A stretch of DNA of 64,000 nt from Lepas anatifera (taxonomy: Eukaryota > Arthropoda > Thecostraca > Lepadidae). The position numbers and the translations under genes were made by a program. The notes under the pieces are model-generated. The model was given only the letters and a program-made list of their open reading frames with translations. It was not told the origin of the DNA and ran no database searches. Shown in pieces: positions 1 through 10,450 of this stretch. Numbering within the stretch: position 1 is the first letter of the stretch; every line of letters begins with the position of its first letter. The stretch spans positions 186,001-250,000 of the forward strand of contig JAOTON010000198.1 of the NCBI GenBank assembly GCA_034440635.1, read 5' to 3'.

Positions 1-1244
1 TGCAAGATGCCGAGGAGGAAGAACACCAACATAGGCGTCGGAAAGTGGGTGTCAGAACAGGGCTGTCCAGGGGCGTTTGATTAGACCCGAGTTTGGGGGT
101 AAACTCATGTCTGCCTCTCCTCCTGGGGGTGGGACGTGCAATTTGGGTGCTCGACAGACATAGTATAAGGTACCTCTCAGTACATGATCGCTCTCCTTGG
201 GGGGGCGGGGTGAGCGAAGGTTTTTGCTGTACAGACCTAGTGTAAACACCTTTTCAAAAATTTATCCGGCGTTTGGGTGTGGCAAAGATAGTTCGCCCCT
301 CCTCCAGGGCTTTGGGGGCATGGCCGGAATGCCCCCTGCGTCTGCCAACGGGCCTGTCCTCCCACTTCTCATTGCAAAGTTGTTTAATTTCAACCAAATT
401 GGAAAAAGGTAAGGAAATCTAGCCACCAGTCTGAGTGATAGTAGCAATGGGCCCGAATCCCACGAGAATTTCCTTTTAGAGGGAACGTTTCTTGTCGGTA
501 GGAGGGTAAAGTAGCATTCGCCCCCCTCATCCCTGCTTGTCAGTGACGATTCTTATGGGAGAATACACTGGAAGTAGATAGAGCATTAGCGGCGAAGCGT
601 GCCGTATATGGGAAAGGGTAGTGGCTAGAAAGGCAAAGGGGCTCATCGATGCCCTCGGTGGCGCGAAGGTGGCGCCAGACCCTCGGTGGGGCGTGGGTTA
701 ATAGGAGGCAAGAGTGCCCTTTCAATCCCGCGTGACTATCAAATGATTTTATCCACATACCCAGAAATTTGTTAGCATCATCAATTATCTTAGCCGCACC
801 ACTCCCCGCTAACATTTTTATTTTTCCTGCTTTTCCAACTGAGAGCTTTTTGCTCTTTCAACAGTGGTGGAAATAGGATTTTGGTAAGTGGGGGGGAAGG
901 GTGGAGCCCCAAAGCGCACTTTGCCATCAACCTTCCGCCCAAGGTCGCCTGTAGTATTGTGATTTTAAAGTGGTGTTGAAAATGACCATTATCTGCAGTT
1001 ATTTTTTTCATTTTGGACTTTGATATTTTTATTTCATTTTTTAGAAATAGAAAAGAAATGTTTAAGATTGATATGTGTACTGTGTGTGAATGGTGTCTTT
1101 TTGTACTGTTAACCGTTCCATATATTTCTGCAGGAGAAGTGGTTGCTCCTAAGCGTGTGATAGTCTTTTTTAATTTTTATGCTAAAAATGTGTCATAGCT
1201 GAGGATGACTTGACGTCAAAGCTCCTATTATTGTGTCTTTTCTT
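1..1244. other. No gene seen; fragment of a TTAA-type repeat
   Basis: There is no coding signal beyond chance open frames. About 640-701 resembles the right end of the TTAA-flanked family seen at 41644-42672 (ATCGATGCCC, GGCGCGAAGGTGGCGCC) and ends in TTAA at 698-701. A 28-base stretch at 963-992 recurs inverted at 2454-2481. Confidence 0.5.
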
Positions 1245-2414
1245 TTAACCTTCGCCCGGGTGGGGGTCTTTTTAGACCCCCCTCGGGCTTTTCCAAAGTG
1301 ACCAAAAAACGGCGGCGCGCAGCGCTTTCAAACTTAGTGTAGCTGTTCCTTCATTATTTTTACATCTTTCCTAAAAATTTTGGCTCAAGGTCATATCAGG
1401 TCAGGTCACCAGGCCAGGTGAAGTGACCTCACCTCAAAAATCCTTAGGACTGCATAAATAAAAGGAGGGTCAATCGATAAAGTTTAAACTCATACCACAT
1501 ATTGGCCCCACCAGGAGCTACAACATATGTTCCGGGATTTTTTATATTGGTGACCTAAGGTCATGTGCAGAGCATGACCTCCCCATTGTAAATACATGGG
1601 GAAAATCACGAAATGAGCTTTTGTCCGGAAGTGTGGATGGAATCAACTTCAAACATCGGTTACGACTTGCTCTTAGCCCATTTCTGAATTTGACGCCAAC
1701 AATTTTGATTTGTGACCTTTGAAAGGTCACCTTAGATCAAATAAACATTTTTTGGTTTTTACTCTATAAAAATTGAATAAACAAAGATAGAAATTTTATT
1801 TTGTCACTGAAGTGTTTGTATAGTCACTGCAAGTCAAATAACATACATCATGACTATCCCAGGTCAAGTTGGGTCAGAAAGTTGACCTGGGTGAGGTCAA
1901 ATTTTTTAATTTGACCTGGCATAACAATAGTATGTATCATTCGATTTGTATTGACGAGAGGATTGCAATGGTGCATCAACTATAGCTGCATCTTGCCTGG
2001 TTTGGAAGTTATTAGCGAAAAAGTAACGCCCTTATGCATGGGTGGCCATGGAAATTCCCAAAAACATTCCCATATTCAGTGACCTGTAACCCCTAGGCTT
2101 CGACCTGACCCGAAAATAATTGCCACTGCTATGAAGAGCTGAATGGCGTTAAGAAAATGGTTCTAGCTATTATAGTTTCTGAGATATATTAGGTTTTCTT
2201 AGTATACCTCATGTTAGGATTTTGACCTATTTTGACCTCTGTGGCCTTGATATTGACCTGACGAGAAAATGACAAGTGTTTTCGATATAATTTTTAAGGC
2301 TTTCGATTTCGTTTTGCGCTTTTTCTAGTCTCTTAGTTTTTGAGATCGTGGGGTCTTTTCTAGCCCCCCCCTATAGGCGAAGGTGGCTCATACCCGCCAC
2401 CGGGCAGGGTTATT
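1245..2414. mobile_element. TTAA-flanked AGGTCA-rich element, family C
   Basis: It begins TTAACCTTCGCCCGGGTGG and ends in an imperfect inverted version (CGAAGGTGG ... CCACCGGGCAGGGTTATTA), in which the right TTAA has decayed. The interior has no coding frame and many AGGTCA/TGACCT motifs, often in pairs. The layout matches the better preserved family A copies. Confidence 0.6.
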
Positions 2415-3635
2415 ATAGTTTAGGTCTAAAATAAAAAGAGATAACTTGGCATATAATGGTCATTTTCAACACCACTTTAAAACTCGTAATGATAACCCTG
2501 CTGCCAACACTGCTCCGCCTACTTACTACGGCGCCTATAGTACCGCATCCTTCGCGTTCGGTTTTCGGTGGCTGTCATTTTTTGGGATCGTATTTTTTCA
2601 CAGGTTTCTCCTCCCACTGGCACAACAGTTTTTATGCTGCTCTGATCCTTTATTGGTGTCAGAAAATCTTATTCAGGCCCGGAAAAGGCCAAGAGAAGCC
2701 ATATTTATACAAGGGACAATATTTATACAAGAGTCCCGCCTAATCCACGAACGAACTAAGAGCGCTGACAACTGGCCGAGTGTGAAATGACAGCATCTTG
2801 CAATCCCCGGTACTGGCTGGGCTTCTGGTCGGATAGAACACGATGTTTGATTGGTTGTAGGCTATCTCCAGCGTTGTGATTAGTTGGTCCTGATGCTGCT
2901 TTGCCGGGATTGACGGTAACTACGCGCTTTGTTTCGTTTTTGCACAATGAAGTAGACAGCCACTGGTGGACATTTTTAACAAACTTTTGTGGATTGCAAT
3001 TCGGGATGAGCAATAGAACAAAATTGTCATTATCGAGTAGTGTTCTGTCTTATTTTTGTCAGGTGATGTTGCGTTCGTTCAATTTTAGGTCATATGTCTA
3101 TTTCACTGGGGGCCAATTTCCGGGCACTGGGGGGGCATTTCGGCCGACAGGGGGCAAATGGCCCCCCAGTTAACATGTTATAAAACGGCCTGCCGCATGA
3201 CCTTGTAAAGTCACACCTTAGGCCTTGTATGGGATTCACCTTAGGTTAAGGTCAACTAATGACCTTTCTATCCTTCTTCTTACCACTTACTTTTTTTTTT
3301 TTAAAAGGCGTTTTTCACAACCCCCCCCCCCATATCGCTATTGCATGTAATTCCAGTCCTTGGGCCATGTTCATTACTATGCTACAAAATGTAAGACTAT
3401 ATATTGTCTCGTTCGAAAGTTATATAAATAAATTCCGAAAACCGTGACTTTTGATGGCCTCTGGTGATCTTGGTATGCGCCTAAACTAAAAACGGATCAG
3501 GATGACAGCATATAGATTTGTTGTTTCAAGAGCTTTCGAACGAAATTTAGAAACTTGATATAGCTCTTCTAGAAGCCGAGTTACACCCTAGTTTGTCAGC
3601 CTCATTTTAGAAGGACAGAATCGCCTTACATGGGT
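2415..3635. repeat. Dispersed noncoding repeat (family E), no gene seen
   Basis: The right part, about 3190-3635, resembles 43860-44370 (shared GACCTTG/GGTGA stretches and GAGTTA.ACCCT.GTTTTGTC.GC.TCATT, then CTTA.ATGGGTTT). A family A element is inserted at its right end. From 2415 to 3190 I see nothing but chance frames. Confidence 0.45.
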
Positions 3636-4461
3636 TTAACACGCGCATTGACGGGGTCTGAGCCACCTTCGCATTGACGGGGGCGGGTACCCGCCCCTAA
3701 GATCTCGAGAACCACGGTAGATAGCGAAAAACGGTAACGGCGTTGGGCTGCCCATCCACTTCTCCATCGAAAACATTTGAACCATTTTTTGTCAGGTCAC
3801 ATTTAAGGTCACGAGAGGTTAAAACATGCCCGTCATAGGATAACATGTAAAATTCAGTTTTTGGGCATTACATCTGAACAAGTAAAGATAGAGTAAAACG
3901 ACTTGAACTATATGAATCCTCTTAGCAAGCCGAATCGAATGATATATAATTTGACCTTGCTAGGTCAAATCAAGATTTGACCTGACCTGAGGTCAGGTCA
4001 GGGTCAAATTATATAAAATGCATATCATTAGAACTGCAAGCCCAGGGAGTCTAATGCAGCTAAAATAAATGCTCTATCACCATCCGTTAATGAGTTATTC
4101 CGTAAAACCATTTTTCCCATGTATTTCCAATGGAGAGGTCATGCCTCGTACCTGACCTTAGGTCATCGATATCAAAAATACCGGAACATATGTTAGAGAA
4201 CTCGGTGGGGCCATTATGTGTTATGAGTTTCAATCGGATAAGTTCACCCTGCTCCGACTTATGCTATCTTAACTTTTTTGAGGTCGGGTCACTTGACCTG
4301 TACTGGTGACCTGACCTGAGATGACCTAACCTTAAATTTTTCACAGAGTTGTAAAATGATGAGGGAAAAGGTATACAGTACGGCGGCGCTACGCGCCGCC
4401 GTTTTTCTGCTGTCTCCGAAAAACCCGAGGGGCGGGTACCCGCCCCCGTCTGCGCTGTTAA
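3636..4461 (+). mobile_element. TTAA-flanked element family A, copy 1
   Basis: TTAA flanks both ends. The left terminus is TTAACACGCGCATTGACGGG, followed by the perfect palindrome GGGGCGGGTACCCGCCCC near 3680. The right end carries a GC-rich hairpin (CGGCGGCGC/GCGCCGCCG) and a second GGTACC palindrome. The centre (3978-4000) is a perfect palindrome of AGGTCAGGTCA arms around one G. No coding capacity. TTAA duplications are typical of piggyBac-type transposition, so this is probably a non-autonomous element. Confidence 0.75.
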
Positions 4462-4554
4462 AAATGGCGTCATAACTCATTGACGTGACCTGACCTGATA
4501 CCAATCATTGGTCATAAGTTGTCACGGACCAATTTGAAGTTGCCTCCCTTCCAA

Positions 4555-4960
4555 CTCTTTGGCGGATCCAGGAGCAACTTTTGGAGGGATCAAACTAACG
4601 TTTGGGGGCTTAGTTGAGAAAAATCAGGAAAACAGTACTGTTAAAGAAAATCGCATAAAATCTGTTTCTTTTGCGTTGGCCAAAAGATACTATTTAGGCT
4701 TTGGAGGGGGCCACGGCCCCTTTGGCCCCCTGGGATAGGCGGATCCAGGGGGGCAAATGGGGGCACGTGCCTCCCTGATCGACCCTCGGCGCCCCCTGAA
4801 ATGTCGCTTCCCCCAGGATGCGAAAATCGGCGCCCACCGATAGGATTTTGCGCCCACCTGATTAGGTTTTGCCGGTCAAAAGTGGAGCCCCCCTGGTCCG
4901 GATGCCCCCCTCCGATTGGAACTTTTGGATACTCCTATGCGCCTTGGATCCGCCAGTGCT
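4555..4960. mobile_element. MITE remnants with GGCGGATCCAGG ends
   Basis: Two adjacent fragments start GGCGGATCCAGG (4560 and 4738); the second ends GGATCCGCCAGTG near 4957. These ends match the terminal repeats of the intact hAT-like MITE at 58082-58466. There is no coding content. Confidence 0.5.
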
Positions 4961-5262
4961 TTGAGGTTGAAGTTGATCACCTGCAAAGGTATGTAAAGTA
5001 GCGCGTGTCTTTTTGAATAGGCTCAGCAGAGCTGCAAAAAGTCGGGCTCTCGGGTCATAAAGTGCCCGACAGATTTTAGGGCACGGTATGGTCTTGCGAC
5101 AGATCTTACAATCTGTGAGAAAAAAATCTTGAAAGGAAGCAGAAAATATTTTTTGTTCTAAAAAACTCAATATTAGAATTGTCACCTCTTTCACTCAACA
5201 AGTTTTTCATGAATTTGCACCTCTCCCATATCAAGCCAGTGTGCGGCAAGAACCGATGGAAA

Positions 5263-5383
5263 ATCGAGGGACTTATGAATCGAGGGACCTTTGAATAGAG
5301 GGCCTTATGCACAGAGGGTCTTTTCGAGGGACTTATGAATCGAGGAACCTTTGAATAGAGGGCCTAATGCACAGAGGGCCTTT
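5263..5383. repeat. Tandem duplication, about 60-bp unit, two copies
   Basis: The unit CGAGGGACTTATGAATCGAG ... CACAGAGGG(C/T)CTTTT is present twice with few differences. Confidence 0.7.
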
Positions 5384-5420
5384 TAAACGTCACCCAGAAA
5401 ATCCTCTGCTGGAAAAATTC

Positions 5421-5600
5421 CTTCACCGGCCTGTCGGGCCCGATTTGTATTCCATAGCACGCGACAGCTTGGCCCGACAGGCCGCCGTAAAGGTAAAGGC
5501 GACAGGCAAAACAGTTTTTTTCCTTCGCTTCCTTCGTTTGGAAGTACGCTCAACGCTGCCGCAAGGGCGCTGTTTGAACAGCGCCCTTGCGGCAAAGCCG
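5421..5600. mobile_element. Compound inverted repeats, foldback element remnant
   Basis: CCTGTCGGGCC near 5431 pairs with GGCCCGACAGG near 5472. A perfect hairpin at 5558-5593 has 17-base arms (GCCGCAAGGGCGCTGTT) and a two-base loop. No gene. A related CCCGACAGATTT motif occurs at 5063 and 8403. Confidence 0.5.
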
Positions 5601-7256
5601 GTGTAAAAGGTATCTTTGGTTTGAAGAAAAGCAGCCCTGCGGTTTGGTGTGTTGCCTTGTGGATATGGCGGAGGCCAAGGCCCTAGAATCCCGTGGTGTG
5701 GTGGAGGCAATGCGTTGCAAGGTTGTGTTTTTGATTATTTTTCTCTTGCATTACTTTGGTATACATCTTGAGTAAACTGGTTGAGCCTGGATTTCATCGT
5801 CCATAGTTGAAGGGCTGATAAATGGCTCCGATTAAGCTGAAGCCCTTCCACCGTCCCGTGTCAAGCTTAAATGTGGATTTGAGGGATGTGGGTATTTTGG
5901 CGAGAAACGTTTTTTTAAGGAGCATGAGCGAATCAAGCATTCTGGGCTGCCCTGCAAGTTCAGGAACAGTGGTTTTGGCCAAGGAGGTCGTTTTGAAGCA
6001 TGGATCAAACAGCGGGCAGATCAGAACAGTGTGGGGAGAAAACAAAGAAGTAAGTGATGTGGTGTTCGTTGTAATTTTGGCAGCTTACATTTATTTCCAC
6101 ACAGTATGTTATGCTCACTGTTGATCAATAATTTTAAATGATATTAATAAGGGAAAAATGAATTTTACCAGCAGACTGGTCAAATTAGACTAAAACATTT
6201 GATTTTCCCTTCCATCTTCTTTTAAATCCAATGCCTGTTTGTCCAGAATTAACCACAAAAGTTGCATACCTTCATCAGTGGATTTGTAGATGCCAAAGAA
6301 ACAAAACTCTTCACCTTTCCACATTAATTTGAGTTTTAAGTACCAAACTATTTCTCCTATTTCATTTTATTCACTTACCTAAATATGCCTATGATCTATG
6401 TCAAGGGGACAAAGATATAACAAAAACACAGCCTAGTGCAACCTTTACTCATTCCTTTTACTCTTAACTTCCTTGGAAACATGATATTTATTTGACATTT
6501 ACTATCTAAATGACTTAAGGTTATTTATTAGCCTCATGAACTTCAGATCCTAAACCACGTACCCTCATGGAAATGAGCACAGCAATGCATGAAAAACTTT
6601 GAGATAGCCAACAGCTTCAAAATTTAGGATTTTTCATGTAAACATTCATTTAAAGTCATGGAAAGCTAATATTACATGTTTGTATTTAACTACAAGTAGC
6701 CATGATCCTTAAAAACACTTTCGAATATCAAAAAGTACCCTCCAATCTTGTTTGTCTGGCCATCAGAGCAAAATCCATATATAAATTTTGGGGGTTCCTT
6801 CCAAATTACCCCCTCCCACCTCCAAAAAACTGAAATCATGAAAATCTGCAGAAGCTGGCATAAGTAACCGCATGGTATGGGAACCAGGTCAGCTTTCTTC
6901 CATTGCAAACTATATTTTTTAAGTATTCTGGGCTGGACTATGTAACATAATAACAAAATATCACTTATTCTCATTCTAGTGCAGCATTTTTTGTCAATGG
7001 CGGCTGCAGAGGACTGAAAAAGGGGGCTGCTTTTCATGTTATTGTATATTTCCACCTGTGACCTAAATCATCTGAATTCAAGACTGAGTCTTATTCAAGA
7101 CCCAGTCGATCTGACTTTGACACACACTATTTGTATGCTGTACGTCCACAAATCTCGAATTACATCCAATAATAAATTTCCTTTACCAATGGTGACTCCA
7201 GAAAATGGGAATTGGTGGTTCGGTATTCAATTTGTTATAGGTTTCTGCCGATAACC
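5601..7256. other. No gene or element recognised
   Basis: AT-rich sequence with only chance open frames. It is ordinary intergenic DNA as far as I can tell. Confidence 0.5.
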
Positions 7257-8100
7257 TTAACACGCGCATTGACGGGGGCGGGTACCCGCCCCCTCGGGTT
7301 TTTCGGAGATAGCAGAAAAACGGCGGCGCGTAGCGCCGCCGTACTTGGTATACCTTTTTCCTCATCATTTTTACAACTTCTGTGAAAATTTTAAGGCTAG
7401 GTCATCTCAGGTCAGGTCACCATTACAGGTCAAGTGACCCGACCTCAAAAAAGTTTAAGATAGCATAAGTCAGAGCAGGGTGAACTTATCCGATTGAAAC
7501 TCATATCACATAATGGCCCCACCGAGTTCTCTAAAATATGTTCCGGTATTTTTGATATCGATGACCTAAGGTCAGGTACGAGGCATGACCTCTTCATTGG
7601 AAATACATGGGAAAAATGGTTTTTACGGAATAACTCAGTAACGGATGGTGATAGAGCGTTTATTTTAATTGCATTAGACTCGCCTGGGCTTTGCAGTTCT
7701 AATGATATGCATTTTATATAATTTGACCCTGACCTGACTTCAGGTCAGGTCAAATCCTTGATTTGACCTAGCAAGGTCAAATTATATATCATTCGATTCG
7801 GCTTGCTAAGAGGATTCATATAGTTTAAGTCGTTTTGCTCTATCTTTACTTGTTCAGATTTAATGGCCGAAAAACTGAATTTACATGTTATCCCTATGAC
7901 GGGCATGTTTTGACCTCTCGTGACCTTAAATGTGACCTGACAAAAAAATGGTTCAAATGTTTTCGATGGAGACGTGGATGGGCAGCCCAACGCCGTTTAC
8001 CGTTTTTCGCTACCTACCGTGGTTCTCGAGATCTTAGGGGGGCGGGTACCCGCCCCGTCAATGCGAAGGTGGCTCAGACCCCCGTCAATGCGCGTGTTAA
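7257..8100 (-). mobile_element. TTAA-flanked element family A, copy 2
   Basis: It is inverted relative to copy 1: GTACC palindrome and GC hairpin at the left, TCAATGCGCGTGTTAA at the right, TTAA at 7257-7260 and 8097-8100. The interior is clearly homologous to copy 1 and has the same central GACCTGA.TTCAGGTCAGGTCA-type half-site cluster around 7728-7750. Noncoding. Confidence 0.75.
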
Positions 8101-8639
8101 TTTCCTGAGCGTGTCTGATAATTGAAAACCCGAAGAACAGTCTCAGTTCTAGAGTTTTGAAAATTAATAGACTTGTGTCATTCCACTTAGATTTTCCATA
8201 GGCGGCTTCAGAGCACGAAAAATAAGGATATCACACATATAAGGATCAGAGCACAAAAATAAGGATAATGATATCCATTGGTGCCAAACTTGAAGTTTTT
8301 TATGCTAATTTTAGTATTTTCTATTAAGAATGTGGAAAAAGAGTAGGAACATTTTACCAATTGAATGGGTTTTAGACAATTTTAATAGTCCTATCCTAAC
8401 CACCCGACAGATTTGGAGGTTTTTTCGAAAGTGCCCGACAGATTTGAGATTTTTGCAGCTCTGAGGCTCAGAATCATTCGCAAAAATCCAAGGGGTTCGA
8501 TCGGATCCCCCGCCCCGAGCAGTGAAAGGTGAAGAATATGGCGTTGCGAACTCTCTCTGTTGGAAGGGTATCTTGGGAGCCAGATTAATCTGGCTCCCAA
8601 GATAGCATATACCTACAATTAGTTCTTTCTTTAAAGACA

Positions 8640-8960
8640 CAAATGTGGGCAGCCCAGATATGCCCCAACTTCAACCCACTTTATGGGTTGCCCATCTATC
8701 ACCCATGTTCAGCCCATGCATGCTCATCCATACAATCAATGTTTTAAATAAGGTTGAGAGTGTTAAGTATTTACAGATGAATCGGAGATGAGACATTTAG
8801 ATAATTCTGATCATGTTCATAATATGGGCTAGCCACATGTGGGGCCCACCTCCGGCCCATGAATTTGCCCACCTCTAGCCCATGGCCCATCTAGCCCACC
8901 ATGCCCATCAAATGCCCATGTGGGCCCCACCTGGGCATGTTAGCTGGGTTGCTCTTTGTT
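8640..8960. mobile_element. Possible MITE with GGGCAGCCCA / AGCTGGGTTGC ends
   Basis: The stretch repeats GCCCAT/ATGGGC many times on both strands. Its outer parts are roughly inverted (GGGCAGCCCAGATATGCCC and GGGCATGTTAGCTGGGTTGC). It lies upstream of SGPP; no coding frame. Confidence 0.4.
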
Positions 8961-9496
8961 CAGGGGATCCTTGCTGGGGGAGGGCGGTGCCCCCAAACTT
9001 TGAGCCGATTCCGGGCTTTTCCGTTACCAAATGATAGGCCGAATCATATTCGACCGGTAACAACATCCCAACCCCGCCCCTGCCCCCCCAAACTTAGAAA
9101 AAAGTTTCCGCGGCTATCGCTGCTCCCTCCCACAAACCACCGGCTTAAAGTTATGACGTGATAATCCTGTGCTATTTTCTTTTGCAGGTATTTCTCCACA
9201 ATATGGTAGTCAAAGTGTAAGGCAGTACTGGCGCGGTAAATGCAAGTCCTACGCATACTACATCCTGCAGATTCAACAAAAGAATTCCGATCTCCACCCG
9301 TCGACGGCGGTGTCTTGCCACCGATTGGAGGCCCGTATATTTCGTCGTGGGAGTTTATTGTAGATTATTATTCAATTCTGGGTGTTCGGACCGATCAGTG
9401 CACTTGTGGAGCTAGCAGATTTTCAGGCTGTGATACGTTCTATTTACTTCCTTTTTCGACATTCAGACCAGCTCTCGGTCTTTGAAGTTCATAGCC

Positions 9497-10091
9497 ATGG
9501 ATTATTTAAAAGGTGCAGTGACTTATTTAATGGACCCTTACCTGGTGTCTTCATTTCAACACTACTTTGGTATCAGAAAAACATCTTATCCAGAAGCACC
9601 AAAGATTTGTAAGAGAAATGGACGTGTGTATGACCGGGACCTCAGCCCAATTGGTCATTTGAGTCACAAAGACAGTGCACAAATCAATGAAAAAATCCAA
9701 GGGCTACAGACTGAAATGGACAGTATTCACCTGACTCAGAATGGAAAAAGTAAGACAAAGTCAAAGCACCAACGGTCAGAGAGCTCTGTAAGTGCTGCAA
9801 GTATTAGTGAAGATGATACATCAGGTTCAGACTCCGCCAGCTCGAGTACAAGAACAAAGCTCAAGAACTTTTTCTTCAAGTCAATGGCGGGTGATGGTGA
9901 ATATACTGACTCAGATGCTGAAGTGAAAAACTACATTGCCACAAAGCCTTTTTGGCACACTCTGTTCCTCTTTGGCAGTGGCCTAGGGGATGAACTTTTC
10001 TATGCCACATTCTTCCCGCTGTGGTTCTGGAACATCGATGGAGCTGTTGGAAGGAGAGCAACACTGGTGTGGTTAGGGATCATGTATATAG
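9497..10091 (+). CDS. SGPP: SGPP exon 1 (N-terminus, first membrane segment)
   Basis: This exon encodes 198 codons plus one base. It starts [15 protein letters not shown] and contains the [10 protein letters not shown] stretch. A low-complexity Ser/Lys-rich linker follows at about residues 75-130, then the first hydrophobic segment ([20 protein letters not shown]) and [16 protein letters not shown], which leads into the first catalytic motif as in vertebrate SGPP1. The donor is ATATAG|GTGAGT at 10091/10092. An acceptor-like TTTTCTTTTGCAG ends at 9187, so the exon may begin there, with 9188-9496 as 5' UTR and a noncoding first exon upstream; no promoter is recognisable. Confidence 0.93.
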
Positions 10092-10407
10092 GTGAGTGAC
10101 TGTATTGGTATTGCTCTGTTGTTTGCAGATATTGTTTTACCTCATTAGATATGTGAGGTTAAATAGGTTGATCGAGCTGTTTTAATCAAACTGTTGGATA
10201 AAGTAATCATTGAGAGGTTCAAAAATTTGCAGATTGATAGATGTGAAGCTAGTGAACTTATTTAAAGTTAATAATTCCATTATTTGAAGATCAGAATATC
10301 ACAATGATAATAATATCACAATAATAACACAATGTCTGGACTGTAATTCCATGTAAAAGTTGTAAAATTCCTGATGACATAGTTTGATAGTGATCAAATA
10401 TGTCATC

Positions 10408-10450
<43 letters not shown>

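Noticed and set aside
3100..3180. GGGGGCCATTT-type repeats, considered as G-quadruplex regulatory element
   Set aside because: Runs are interrupted and have no relation to a gene; composition alone does not support it.
9169..9485. Extra coding exon of SGPP upstream of the ATG
   Set aside because: Stops occur in the SGPP frame before 9497 and the composition is noncoding; it is better read as 5' UTR.
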